Below are positions 1-8,076 of a stretch of 64,000 bases of DNA, piece by piece. Position 1 is the first letter of the stretch. Each line of letters starts with the position of its first letter. The notes beneath the pieces are model-generated. The model searched no databases, had not been told where the DNA came from, and worked only from the letters and a program-made list of their open reading frames with translations. The position numbers and the translations under genes were made by a program. The DNA comes from Chryseobacterium sp. (GTDB lineage: Bacteria > Bacteroidota > Bacteroidia > Flavobacteriales > Weeksellaceae): the NCBI RefSeq assembly GCF_029240215.1, contig NZ_JARBTK010000007.1, forward strand, positions 1 to 64,000, read 5' to 3'.

Positions 1-183
1 TGAAGTGATTTTTTTCGATTGAATCGAGCTTCCTGTAATCAAATATTGCTGATCGATTGTCGTAGTGACTTGTGAAAGAAAATCCTGAGTGGAGGATTTA
101 ATGTCTTTCTGCCAAACCACCTCCTGAGCTGAAATGCTCATGACGGTGCATAAGAATAATGCACTCATGTAGAGTTTTTTCAT
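1..183 (-). CDS. Secreted protein, N-terminal part only (T9SS/Rhs-associated type)
   Basis: A reading frame runs from ATG at 183 off the left window edge, giving 61 residues. It starts MKKLYMSALFLCTVMSISAQ, a clear type I signal peptide ending in the SAQ cleavage motif typical of this phylum. The following segment (VVWQKDIKSSTQDFL) resembles the N-terminus of long secreted Chryseobacterium proteins that carry beta-propeller-like repeats and end in Rhs repeats or a T9SS sorting domain; that resemblance is from memory. The frame is too short for the ORF track. The long AT-rich stretch upstream (184-400) probably holds its promoter. The product class is inferred; the signal peptide is directly seen. 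Confidence 0.6.
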   Translation of the reverse strand, partial: MKKLYMSALFLCTVMSISAQEVVWQKDIKSSTQDFLSQVTTTIDQQYLITGSSIQSKKITS

Positions 184-407
184 GATTTTTGTTTTTTAAT
201 TATTGTTAATTTTCTGCTAATATAAAATTATATTTTACTCCTGTTATGAGGAAAACCTTAATCTTCATTAAATATTGACAATAATTAAATTTTTTTATCT
301 TTTTTCATAACATTTGTTTGTTTTTAAGTTCTTAATGCAAATATCAATGCCAGATGCGACAAAACCTGTCGTGTTATTTTAATTGATTCTTTCTGATTTT
401 AGAAAAT

Positions 408-593
408 AAAAGGCACGGAGCAAAAGTCGATCCGTTAAAGAGGTACTGCGAAGAACCCGACAACCAGAAAGACTACGCCCGTGCCCCATTTATGAACATG
501 GGCGTAAGCCTATCAAAATATGGTTGTCAAAAGAAGATTCGCAGTTTTCTTTAACCAATATGATAGCTTACGCTTTTATTATTTCGTTAAAAT
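408..593 (-). ncRNA. Long-hairpin structured RNA candidate, 6S RNA-like
   Basis: Nested complementary arms form one long interrupted hairpin: GTTAAAG (434-440) with CTTTAAC (549-555), ACTGCGAA (445-452) with TTCGCAGT (538-545), GACAACCA (459-466) with TGGTTGTC (521-528), and TACGCCC (474-480) with GGGCGTA (500-506). Alternative pairings exist, such as GGCACGG (412-418) with CCGTGCC. A rod with internal bubbles, about 180 nt long, is the shape of 6S RNA, and flavobacteria have a described 6S family (6S-Flavo). There is no ORF. The strand is uncertain: minus is preferred because a TATCTTCG (-7-like) element lies at 600-607 and a T-rich stretch follows the other end. The SRP RNA tetraloop motif and tmRNA signatures are absent. 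Confidence 0.5.
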
Positions 594-706
594 CTGCTGC
601 GAAGATAAAAATATTTTTCATATTTTAAAACATAATAGTGAATTTAAATAACTTTTTAATGGATAAGCAGGTGGGAGATAGGTAAACGTAATTTTTTTTA
701 ACAGAA

Positions 707-737
707 TTTGTACATATAAAAATATTTTTTAAATTTG
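707..737 (+). promoter_or_regulatory. Bacteroidota promoter, TTTG-N19-TAAATTTG
   Basis: TTTG at 707-710 is followed after exactly 19 bases by TAAATTTG at 730-737. This matches the -33/-7 consensus (TTTG, N19-21, TAnnTTTG) of the primary sigma factor in this phylum at every fixed position. It lies 24 bases upstream of the ATG of the 223-aa gene. Confidence 0.8.
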
Positions 738-761
738 TCATTAATATTAAAATAAAACACA

Positions 762-1433
762 ATGACGACAAAACAATCCAACAGGCTGAGCATGGCCAAA
801 ACCCTCAAACAGTTTTTTTCCGTTGAACAAGGAAAATATACAGGTAATAATCCCTTAACCGTAAGAATTTCAGAGCTGAACATCATTGTAGATAATCTGG
901 ATGCTTTAGCGGGAATTCAGACTACCGACACCACAGCAAATACCGGCTTAAAAACAGACGCAAGAACGAAGATGATCAGCCTTACGGTAGCATATGCCAA
1001 TACGGCTGCAGATTATTTTGATGGTCAGGACAGTCCTTTAGCCAAACAGCTTACTACAAGCAAATCGAAGATCAAAAACATGACCGGGGTAGAAGCGAAA
1101 ATTTACTGTCAAAAGCTGTACAATATAGTAAATGAAAACACTGTAAATCTTGATCCCGATTATGTGACCTCAGCCGAAGTACAGGACTGGCTGACAGCAA
1201 TTAATAATTTTGATGCAAAGGCATATGATGCAGGAGTAAGTATTGACACAACCCAAAATGCAACGCATGATCTGCAAAACGAATTTAAAAAGTTCAGCGT
1301 ATGTTTAAGCAAAATCGACAGGCTGATGAAGAAATATGATGTTCTCAATCCATCATTTCACGGAAACTATAAGCTTTCGCGCAAAATCTCAGATTTGGGA
1401 ACCCGTCACAACAACGAAATTCCATTAACATAA
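762..1433 (+). CDS. Hypothetical protein, 223 aa
   Basis: The product has no signal peptide, membrane segment or recognised motif. It is soluble-looking, rich in Asn, Asp, Thr and Lys, and probably mostly helical. Two Cys residues are scattered rather than paired. The gene has a consensus promoter (707-737) and a terminator just after the stop, so it is probably a stand-alone transcript. It lies between a structured RNA candidate and a degenerate repeat array. I do not recognise the family. The start is supported by the promoter position and the A-rich context before ATG. Confidence 0.8.
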   Translation: MTTKQSNRLSMAKTLKQFFSVEQGKYTGNNPLTVRISELNIIVDNLDALAGIQTTDTTANTGLKTDARTKMISLTVAYANTAADYFDGQDSPLAKQLTTSKSKIKNMTGVEAKIYCQKLYNIVNENTVNLDPDYVTSAEVQDWLTAINNFDAKAYDAGVSIDTTQNATHDLQNEFKKFSVCLSKIDRLMKKYDVLNPSFHGNYKLSRKISDLGTRHNNEIPLT

Positions 1434-1443
1434 TAAATATATG

Positions 1444-1474
1444 AAATACCTGATTTGATGATCGGGTATTTTTG
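1444..1474 (+). terminator. Rho-independent terminator after the 223-aa gene
   Basis: ATACCTGAT pairs with ATCGGGTAT (one G-U pair) across a six-base loop, followed by TTTTTG, starting a few bases after the stop codon. Confidence 0.75.
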
Positions 1475-1505
1475 TGTGAGAAATTTCTTTACCATTCATC
1501 AAGAT

Positions 1506-1757
1506 GTCTTTCCGTAGCAGTCAGAAGGTATTCCTGATCGTAAAGAAGGTATTCCTTTTAATACAGTTGATATTCTTTAACAGGCAGCTGGTATTCCGAA
1601 CCGTTAAGATGTCATTCTCAGTTAGATATTTTGCATTCCGGTGTTTCCATATAATATTCAATATGGGGAAGCCGGGATTCCTTGAAGGTAAGACCACATT
1701 CGGAGATAAACAGCTTGTTTTCCCGATCGTACGGATAGTATTCTTGAATAATGAGCG
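1506..1757. repeat. Degenerate 21-bp tandem array, 12 units
   Basis: Twelve consecutive 21-base units can be laid out without a gap. Unit starts are 1506, 1527, 1548, 1569, 1590, 1611, 1632, 1653, 1674, 1695, 1716 and 1737. Most have ATTC (or TTTC) at positions 4-7, and the best units read GGTATTCC followed by variants of gatcgtaaag. Because 21 is a multiple of three, an 86-codon frame (1504-1764) stays open and encodes heptads with Phe at a fixed place (VFLIVKK, VFLLIQL). That composition looks like a by-product of the repeat. A related array lies at 34751-35065 and shares the GGTATT and GAACCG words. Confidence 0.75.
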
Positions 1758-2018
1758 GCAATGATGGTCAGTAAAATAATATTCAACAGGTCAATAAAGT
1801 AGTATCGATATAAGGAAAATTCATAATTTCTTACAGTTACATTCGATCAGAAAAAAAATAAAATCAGTATGTTTGCAGCGATGTAATTAATATCTGAATG
1901 AAGGATAAGTTTACACTCAACAGGGATCATTTGACTTCCGTATTCCTGCTCATAGGTTTTTTCATAGAACTGATAAAGATTAGTTTGAAGGTTTTATCTG
2001 AAATCAAAGAAAAATAAG

Positions 2019-2026
2019 TAAATTTG
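2019..2026 (+). promoter_or_regulatory. -7 promoter element of sucD
   Basis: TAAATTTG matches TAnnTTTG and lies 36 bases before the sucD ATG. No clear TTTG was found at the -33 distance. Confidence 0.55.
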
Positions 2027-2062
2027 TGAGCATTAATTAAAATAAATTAAAACAACAATAAA

Positions 2063-2935
2063 ATGTCAATTTTAGTAAACAAAGATTCTAAAGTAATTGT
2101 ACAAGGTTTTACAGGTAACGAAGGTACTTTCCATGCAGGTCAGATGATTGAATACGGAACGAACGTAGTAGGTGGTGTTACTCCCGGAAAAGGAGGAAGC
2201 GAGCACTTAGGAAAGCCGGTATTTAATACTGTTGCTGATGCTGTTGCAAAAGCCGGAGCTAATGTAAGTATCATTTTTGTACCACCTGCATTTGCTGCAG
2301 ATGCTATCATGGAAGCTGCTGAAGCGGGTATCAAAGTAATTGTATGTATTACAGAAGGTATTCCTGTTGCAGACATGGTAAAAGTAAAATCTTATATCGC
2401 TGACAAAGAATGCAGATTGATCGGGCCAAACTGTCCGGGAATCATCACTTCTGATGAAGCTAAAATTGGTATTATGCCAGGTTTCGTTTTCAAAAAAGGA
2501 AAAGTAGGGATCGTTTCAAAATCAGGAACTCTTACTTACGAAGCTGCTGATCAGGTTGTAAAAGCTGGTTACGGTGTTTCTACAGCGATCGGAATCGGTG
2601 GTGATCCAATCATTGGAACAACAACAAGAGAAGCTTTGGAATTATTCATCAACGACCCGGAAACTGAAGCGGTTGTAATGATCGGTGAAATCGGTGGTGG
2701 TCTTGAGGCTGAAGCTGCGAGATGGTACAAAGCTAGCGGTTCTACAAAACCTGTTGTTGGTTTTATTGCCGGGCAAACTGCTCCTAAAGGCAGAACAATG
2801 GGTCACGCAGGTGCTATTGTTGGAGGTGACGAAGACACAGCTCAGGCTAAAATGGAAATCATGAGAGAAAACGGTATCAATGTAGTAGATTCCCCTGCTG
2901 ATATTGGTGTTACTGTTGCAAAAGTTTTAGGATAA
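2063..2935 (+). CDS. sucD: Succinate-CoA ligase (ADP-forming), alpha subunit
   Basis: This is the CoA-binding alpha subunit of succinyl-CoA synthetase, a TCA cycle enzyme converting succinyl-CoA to succinate with nucleotide triphosphate formation; it works with SucB, which is not in this window. At 290 aa it has the usual family length. The N-terminal Rossmann-type CoA-binding region includes [13 protein letters not shown]. The C-terminal part contains [13 protein letters not shown], in which the His at about residue 248 is the phosphorylated one. The codon choice is that of a well-expressed gene, with many GCT, GGT and GTT codons. The porin-like gene follows 18 bases later and may be co-transcribed. 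Confidence 0.97.
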   Translation: MSILVNKDSKVIVQGFTGNEGTFHAGQMIEYGTNVVGGVTPGKGGSEHLGKPVFNTVADAVAKAGANVSIIFVPPAFAADAIMEAAEAGIKVIVCITEGIPVADMVKVKSYIADKECRLIGPNCPGIITSDEAKIGIMPGFVFKKGKVGIVSKSGTLTYEAADQVVKAGYGVSTAIGIGGDPIIGTTTREALELFINDPETEAVVMIGEIGGGLEAEAARWYKASGSTKPVVGFIAGQTAPKGRTMGHAGAIVGGDEDTAQAKMEIMRENGINVVDSPADIGVTVAKVLG

Positions 2936-2953
2936 TTTAAAAAACAAAATGAT

Positions 2954-3631
2954 ATGAAAAAATTTTTATTAGCATCAGCTTTAGCGCTTTCTACTTTATC
3001 TTTCGCACAGATCGATTTTAGTAGTACAAGATTTGGTGTTACTGCTGGTGGAAACTATTCGAGAGTTAAGAATGCACATAATCCTTCAGGGGCAAGATTT
3101 GCTTTTCAGGGCGGTGCTTTAGCATTGATCCCAATGGGAGGAGCCAATCAGTTTTATCTTCAGCCAGAGGTTACATATTATGGAGCCGGAGAATCTGGGA
3201 AAGATAAAGATGCTAAAAATGCTGACGGTTATGATGCAATGTACGCTAATAATTATTTGAGCGTACCGATTTATTTCAAAGGATATTTTTCTGAAGCAGA
3301 ATCAGAATTTTTTGGAATGATTGGTCCGAGATTTAATTTTTTATTGAGTCAGAATGTTAAAAATGTACCTGCAAGCAGACCCTATTATGATCCGGATGTA
3401 ACAGTTCCCGACTATCCACAAATCAGCGGAAAAGCTAACAGCTTTAACTTCGCAGTAGGTGTCGGAATTGGGTATAGCTACAAAAGACAACTCGAATTAG
3501 CTTTAAAGTATGACTTCGGTGTTTCCAACACTTATCCTAAACTTATTGAGGATTTTACAAAAGATCCGAATACGGCAAAAAAGAAATCTGAACAGGTTCT
3601 TAGCTTAAGTTTAAGTTATATTTTCGAATAA
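2954..3631 (+). CDS. Outer membrane beta-barrel protein (porin family), 225 aa
   Basis: A signal peptide (MKKFLLASALALSTLSFAQ) precedes about 205 residues of alternating hydrophobic strands and Gly/Asn/Asp-rich turns. Segments such as RFGVTAGGNYSRV and YLQPEVTYYG, and the C-terminal LSLSLSYIFE, are typical of small eight-stranded outer membrane barrels (OMP_b-brl_2 type). The last residues, ending in aromatic plus Glu, resemble a barrel-assembly signal. It lies 18 bases after sucD and may share its transcript, although the functions are unrelated. A specific substrate or role cannot be assigned. Confidence 0.85.
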   Translation: MKKFLLASALALSTLSFAQIDFSSTRFGVTAGGNYSRVKNAHNPSGARFAFQGGALALIPMGGANQFYLQPEVTYYGAGESGKDKDAKNADGYDAMYANNYLSVPIYFKGYFSEAESEFFGMIGPRFNFLLSQNVKNVPASRPYYDPDVTVPDYPQISGKANSFNFAVGVGIGYSYKRQLELALKYDFGVSNTYPKLIEDFTKDPNTAKKKSEQVLSLSLSYIFE

Positions 3632-3648
3632 AATTCTTAATTTAAATA

Positions 3649-3680
3649 AAAATCCCGGGATATTTATCTCGGGATTTTTT
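3649..3680. terminator. Terminator between convergent genes
   Basis: ATCCCGGGAT, a short AT loop and ATCTCGGGAT form a stem flanked by A-run and T-run, so it can act for both the porin-family gene and the facing minus-strand gene. Confidence 0.8.
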
Positions 3681-3696
3681 ATGCTGTATATATTTA

Positions 3697-4191
3697 TTAG
3701 TGCCACATCAGCATTTCTTTGAAATCCTTGATGTATGAGAATTTCTCATAACCTAAATATTCAAATTTATTCTCAATTTGAAATTTAATTTCGAAATAAT
3801 TTTTATGGTAAGATTGTGAAATAGTAGCCACTGTCTTATTATTTCTAATGATAAGAATAAACTCACGTTGTGTATGATTATAAGTTTGATGAGATAATTT
3901 CCAGCCATCAATTACTGAATTTTTTATTATTCTTTCTTGTAAGCCCCAAAATCGTTTAATTTCTAACTTATTGTTATCTATATATAATTGTATGCATTTG
4001 TTTTTCAATTCCCCCATTGTCAAAAAAAAGAGAGCGAAAATAACAATTGAAGGAAGAAATATCTTTGGGAAAATTGTTCCATCATAGTAAGGATCAGTAA
4101 ACAGTTTTGGTACTAAACTAAATACAATATAGACGAATGCAATTATTACAATTGTAAGTGAATAATATAGTAGGGTGAATTTAGTTTTCAT
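3697..4191 (-). CDS. Hypothetical membrane protein, 164 aa
   Basis: Two hydrophobic helices at the N-terminus (about residues 8-29 and 44-61) are followed by a soluble beta-rich region of about 100 residues (LYIDNNKLEIKRFWG, EFILIIRNNKTVATI). The layout resembles small proteins with a two-helix hairpin and a PH-like cytoplasmic domain, but I recognise no specific family. It is 35 bases downstream of the ABC permease on the same strand, so it could be the last gene of that operon. Base composition is more AT-rich than the ABC genes, which fits an accessory gene. Confidence 0.7.
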   Translation of the reverse strand: MKTKFTLLYYSLTIVIIAFVYIVFSLVPKLFTDPYYDGTIFPKIFLPSIVIFALFFLTMGELKNKCIQLYIDNNKLEIKRFWGLQERIIKNSVIDGWKLSHQTYNHTQREFILIIRNNKTVATISQSYHKNYFEIKFQIENKFEYLGYEKFSYIKDFKEMLMWH

Positions 4192-4226
4192 TTGCTAATC
4201 GTATAGAACAAAATTTTGTAGTAAAA

Positions 4227-5537
4227 TTAACTTCTGATCCACTTCCAAAGTTCCTTCAACGTGGCTTTATTTCCATACATTAAGATTCCTACTCTGTAAA
4301 TCTTTCCAGCAAGGAAAATCATAAAAATAGTCGTAGCTAAAAGTAAAAAAATAGACAAAGCAATTTCCCACGCCGGAACACCATAAGGTATCCTCGCAAT
4401 CATCGCAACAGGCGATGTGAAAGGAATTATTGATAACCAAAATCCTAAAGGTCCATCAGGATTATTCATTAAAGAAAAACTTCCGTACATTCCTAAAGTT
4501 AGCGGTAAAATGGCAAATAATGTGAATTGTTGGGTTTCTGTTTCGTTATCAACTGCAGAACCAATTGCTGCATAAATCGAGCTGTAAAAAATATATCCCA
4601 AAAGAAAAAATACAATAAATACAAATATGATTAAAGGAAAATTTAAATCCAATAAACTATGAGAAACCTGAGTCGCAATCTGTGCAATATCCAATTTGTC
4701 AGATAATTCTTCATTGCTGCCCGGAATATTTTTTTGAATGGATGAAGAGCCTGTATTTAAAACTAATGCGCCAATTACTGACATCGTAATCCAAATAATA
4801 AACTGTGTAAGTGCAACCATTGTTACGCCTAAAATTTTTCCCATCATCAGTTCAAAAGGTTTTACAGAAGAGATGATGATTTCTACTACACGGTTGTTTT
4901 TTTCTTCTAAAACACTTCTCATCACACGCACTCCGTAAATGATGATAAACATGAAAGTGACATACATTAAACCCAAACTCAACCCCGTTTTTACACCAAA
5001 AGCAAGATCAGAATCTTCTTTATTATCTTCTGAAACATTGATCGTTTTCAGTTCAAAAGTTTTATCAAGATTGTTAAGCTGAGATTCTGCAATCCCTAAT
5101 TGCTTTATTTTTTCTTTCTTAATAACGTTGCTGATATCAGAAATAATGCGTTGTTTCGTATCAAGACCGATTTTTGTATTGACAACCAGTCTTGTGTTTT
5201 TTTCTAAGTCATCAAAATTCTGACTGTTAATCTGAGGCAGAATCAAAATTCCATCTAAAGATTCATTGTCTTTAAGGTTTTTAATTTTAGATTTTTCATC
5301 TGCTACGGGAACGAAAACATATTCCAGCTTATCATTAGATTTAAGCTGACCATTGAAAAGTCCGCTGTTGTCTACAACTTCAATAACATTATGTGATTCA
5401 TTAGCTTTGAACATCAATCCGATCACTGCGCCAAATCCGATGATCATTAAAGGAGCCAATAAAGTCAATAGAATGAAAGATCTTTTCTTTACCTGCGTAA
5501 GAAATTCTCTTTTTGTAATTAAAATAATATTTTTCAT
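4227..5537 (-). CDS. ABC transporter permease (NatB/ABC-2 type)
   Basis: This 436-aa inner membrane protein forms the channel of an ABC-2 exporter with the ATPase encoded just upstream. It starts MKNIILITKREFLTQVKKRSF, the usual amphipathic entry of NatB-like permeases, then a first transmembrane helix (about 22-44), a long extracytoplasmic domain (about 45-180), and five further helices in the C-terminal half. The motif VLEEKNNRVVEIIISSVKPFELMMGKILG is characteristic of the NatB/ABC-2 family. Five bases separate it from the ATPase gene. NatAB exports sodium in Bacillus; the substrate here is unknown. Confidence 0.9.
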   Translation of the reverse strand: MKNIILITKREFLTQVKKRSFILLTLLAPLMIIGFGAVIGLMFKANESHNVIEVVDNSGLFNGQLKSNDKLEYVFVPVADEKSKIKNLKDNESLDGILILPQINSQNFDDLEKNTRLVVNTKIGLDTKQRIISDISNVIKKEKIKQLGIAESQLNNLDKTFELKTINVSEDNKEDSDLAFGVKTGLSLGLMYVTFMFIIIYGVRVMRSVLEEKNNRVVEIIISSVKPFELMMGKILGVTMVALTQFIIWITMSVIGALVLNTGSSSIQKNIPGSNEELSDKLDIAQIATQVSHSLLDLNFPLIIFVFIVFFLLGYIFYSSIYAAIGSAVDNETETQQFTLFAILPLTLGMYGSFSLMNNPDGPLGFWLSIIPFTSPVAMIARIPYGVPAWEIALSIFLLLATTIFMIFLAGKIYRVGILMYGNKATLKELWKWIRS

Positions 5538-5542
5538 AAAAT

Positions 5543-6454
5543 TTAAGAATGATTACCAACGGCATTAATAAATACTTCATTCATACTAGGGATTTTCTCG
5601 TCAAATGATCTTACTTTTCCGGCTTGCACAAGATCAAGCAAAATATCATTTTGATTGACTGTATTTTTCAGATCAAAAGAAATCAGATTGTTTTGTTCTG
5701 ATAAATTGAAAATATCGTACTTATTCTGAAAATTTTGAAGTTGCTCATTATTCACATCCGAAAGCGTAATTCCAAAAATATTTTTCTTGAATTTTTCTCG
5801 TACATCAAAAACTCTTCCGTCAATAATTTTTTTAGAATTGTCAATCAATGCCACATAATCACACATTTCTTCTACACTTTCCATCCGGTGAGTGGAAAGA
5901 ATAATCGTAGTGCCGTTATTTTTAAGTTCGATGATCTGATCTTTAATCAAATTGGCATTTACAGGATCAAAACCTGAAAATGGCTCGTCAAGAATCAACA
6001 AATGCGGTTTGTGAAGTACCGTTACAACAAACTGTATTTTCTGAGCCATCCCTTTTGAAAGTTCAGAAAGTTTTTTCTTCCACCATTGATCGATGTGTAA
6101 CTTTTCAAACCATTTTTTGGCTTCATTAAGAGCGTCACTTTTTTTCATCCCCTTCAGTTCTCCGAAATAGAGAATCTGATCTCCGACACTCATGTTTTTA
6201 TATAAACCTCGTTCTTCAGGCATATATCCGATGTCTTTGATATGATTCGGATTCAGTTTTTCACCGTTGATGAAAACATCTCCGGAATCTGCCTGTGTAA
6301 TCTGATTGATGATGCGGATAAATGAAGTTTTTCCTGCTCCGTTGGGTCCGAGAAGACCGTAGATACTTCCTTTCGGCACATGGATGCTAAAATCTTCCAA
6401 GGCTGTTTTCTTTCCGGCGTTGTAAGTTTTAGTAATGTGTTCAGCTTTTAGCAT
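5543..6454 (-). CDS. ABC transporter ATP-binding protein (NatA-like)
   Basis: The 303-aa product is the ATPase partner of the permease downstream. It has Walker A (GPNGAGKTS, about residues 37-45), Q-loop region, a signature-like LSKGMAQKI, Walker B (LLILDEPFSG) and the switch His (LSTHRMESVEEM). The final 80 residues form the C-terminal extension usual in NatA-type subunits (DUF4162-like). The signature reads LSKGM rather than LSGGQ, as is common in this subfamily. The gene is the first of the ABC pair. Confidence 0.93.
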   Translation of the reverse strand: MLKAEHITKTYNAGKKTALEDFSIHVPKGSIYGLLGPNGAGKTSFIRIINQITQADSGDVFINGEKLNPNHIKDIGYMPEERGLYKNMSVGDQILYFGELKGMKKSDALNEAKKWFEKLHIDQWWKKKLSELSKGMAQKIQFVVTVLHKPHLLILDEPFSGFDPVNANLIKDQIIELKNNGTTIILSTHRMESVEEMCDYVALIDNSKKIIDGRVFDVREKFKKNIFGITLSDVNNEQLQNFQNKYDIFNLSEQNNLISFDLKNTVNQNDILLDLVQAGKVRSFDEKIPSMNEVFINAVGNHS

Positions 6455-6526
6455 TAAGTTGTTTTTTTACTATGAGAATAAAAATAATCCGAAAGTTACG
6501 GAATTATTAAAACAGAAGAAATCTAA

Positions 6527-6556
6527 AAGAAAAAATCCTGATGATTATCAGGATTT
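6527..6556 (-). terminator. Terminator of the small T9SS cargo gene
   Basis: On the minus strand AAATCCTGATAATCATCAGGATTTTTTC forms a perfect stem with a T-run, directly after the stop of the 116-aa gene. Confidence 0.8.
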
Positions 6557-6560
6557 AATA

Positions 6561-6911
6561 TTATTGTTTTACTATTTGAGTAACCTTTTGAGTATTGTCG
6601 CTGAGAATATAGCGGATCAGATACTTTCCGGGTTTTAATTTTTCAATATTGATCTCAGCTTTATTGGTATTCACATTGTAATTGGCAACCTGCGTTCCTA
6701 ATATAGAGTAAAATATCACTGATTTTATTTTTAACGAAGAATCTTTGGCTTTTACCACCAAAAAATCTTTTGCAGGATTTGGGTAAGCAGTAAGAACACC
6801 ATCATCAGACTTCTGTAAAGTGGAGGAAGGCTCCTTTATTTGTGCTTTAATATTGTCGGAAAAACCAACAAAAGCGCCCGTAAATATAATTAATAGTAAA
6901 AGTTTTTTCAT
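6561..6911 (-). CDS. Small T9SS type A sorting domain protein, 116 aa
   Basis: A signal peptide (about residues 1-24, ending KAQ) is followed by only about 17 linker residues and then a nearly complete type A sorting domain: TAYPNPAKDFLVVKAK, FYSILGTQVANYNV, INIEKLKPGKYLIRYI and the terminal QKVTQIVKQ. In the T9SS such C-terminal domains send a passenger through the outer membrane and are removed. Here almost no passenger exists, so the protein may be a relic of a larger secreted protein, a free sorting domain, or a peptide precursor. The start fits the signal peptide. Confidence 0.88.
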   Translation of the reverse strand: MKKLLLLIIFTGAFVGFSDNIKAQIKEPSSTLQKSDDGVLTAYPNPAKDFLVVKAKDSSLKIKSVIFYSILGTQVANYNVNTNKAEINIEKLKPGKYLIRYILSDNTQKVTQIVKQ

Positions 6912-6994
6912 CTAACGTATTATTTGCATAATTATTACTAACAAAAGTAATAAATTCTATAATCATCCACAATAGTTTTTTATAGAACTTATAT

Positions 6995-7002
6995 TAAATT
7001 TG
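6995..7002 (+). promoter_or_regulatory. -7 promoter element of hemB
   Basis: TAAATTTG matches TAnnTTTG, 28 bases before the hemB ATG, with a T-rich block (GTTTTTT) about 20 bases upstream as a possible -33 region. Confidence 0.55.
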
Positions 7003-7030
7003 CAATAAATTATTCAAAAAGTATTCCAAA

Positions 7031-8020
7031 ATGATATATTCAAGAAACAGAAGATTGAGAGTAAATGAATCTATGAGAGGATTGGTAAGAGAATGCAGCC
7101 TTTCTACAGATGATTTTGTAATGCCGATTTTCGTAATGGAAGGTGAAAATAAAGAAGAAGCAATTTCATCAATGCCCGGAATTTTCAGACGAAGTATTGA
7201 CTTGACGGTAAAAGAATGTAAAGAATTATTTTCTTTAGGCGTAAAAGCGGTCAATCTTTATATGAAAGTTTCAGAACATTTAAAGGACAACACCGGAAAA
7301 GAAGCTTGGAACAAAGACGGATTGATGCAAAATACCATTAAAGCAATCAAAGATGCCGTTCCGGAAATGATTATTATGCCTGATGTAGCTTTAGATCCTT
7401 ATTCAATTTACGGTCACGACGGAATCATCGAAAACGGAAAAATTCTTAACGACGCGACCAATGAAGCTTTAGCAAGAATGTCAGTTTCACATGCAGAAGC
7501 CGGAGCAGACATTGTAGCACCGAGTGACATGATGGATGGGAGAGTTTTGGCGATTCGAGAAGCTTTAGAACAAAATGGGTTCCATGATGTGGGAATTTTG
7601 AGCTATGCTGCAAAATATGCAAGTTCATTCTACGGACCTTTCAGAAGTGCTTTAGACAGCGCTCCGAAAGACAATATGGAAATTCCAAAAGATAAAAAGA
7701 CCTATCAGATGGATTTTCACAATTCCCGTGAAGCTTTAAATGAAGTTTTCAAGGATGTGGAAGAAGGTGCAGATATCATCATGATAAAACCGGGACTTCC
7801 ATATCTGGATATCGTTGCAAAAGTACGTGAAGCCATCGACTTACCAATTGCAGTTTATAACGTAAGCGGAGAATATGCAATGTTGAAGGCTGCTGCTCAA
7901 AACGGTTGGTTAGACAATGATAAAGCCATTATTGAAAGTTTAACCTGCTTCAAAAGAGCAGGAGCAGATATGATTTTCACATATGCTGCAAAAGAAGCCG
8001 CAATGATTTTAAATAGATAA
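7031..8020 (+). CDS. hemB: Porphobilinogen synthase (delta-aminolevulinic acid dehydratase)
   Basis: HemB condenses two 5-aminolevulinate molecules to porphobilinogen in heme synthesis. The length of 329 aa is normal. The N-terminus has RNRRLRVNESMRGLVRE. The two active-site Lys are in ILSYAAKYASSFYGPF and DIIMIKPGLPYLD. The metal region reads DVALDPYSIYGHDG. This is the Asp/Ala variant in place of the cysteine triad (DxCxC...GHCG), so the enzyme should be of the magnesium/potassium-dependent rather than zinc-dependent class. The heme made here would also feed the heme oxygenase at 55543. The gene appears monocistronic. Confidence 0.97.
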   Translation: MIYSRNRRLRVNESMRGLVRECSLSTDDFVMPIFVMEGENKEEAISSMPGIFRRSIDLTVKECKELFSLGVKAVNLYMKVSEHLKDNTGKEAWNKDGLMQNTIKAIKDAVPEMIIMPDVALDPYSIYGHDGIIENGKILNDATNEALARMSVSHAEAGADIVAPSDMMDGRVLAIREALEQNGFHDVGILSYAAKYASSFYGPFRSALDSAPKDNMEIPKDKKTYQMDFHNSREALNEVFKDVEEGADIIMIKPGLPYLDIVAKVREAIDLPIAVYNVSGEYAMLKAAAQNGWLDNDKAIIESLTCFKRAGADMIFTYAAKEAAMILNR

Positions 8021-8036
8021 ACAATGAAATATAATA

Positions 8037-8070
8037 AAAAACCACTTCAATTTGAAGTGGTTTTTTTATT
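8037..8070. terminator. Bidirectional terminator after hemB
   Basis: AAAACCACTTCAATTTGAAGTGGTTTT with T-run on the plus strand and A-run on the other side serves both hemB and the facing peptide gene. Confidence 0.85.
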
Positions 8071-8076
8071 ATATTG

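Noticed and set aside
408-593. Signal recognition particle RNA or tmRNA
   Set aside because: The SRP GGAAG-type tetraloop core and the tmRNA tRNA-like end (GGTTCGA...ACCA) are not present.
698-886. 62-aa minus-strand ORF
   Set aside because: It overlaps the promoter and start of the 223-aa gene on the other strand and has no independent support.
1504-1764. 86-codon ORF over the first repeat array as a protein gene
   Set aside because: Its composition (Phe-centred heptads, very hydrophobic and basic) follows directly from the 21-bp repeat; it has no promoter or ribosome-binding context of its own.
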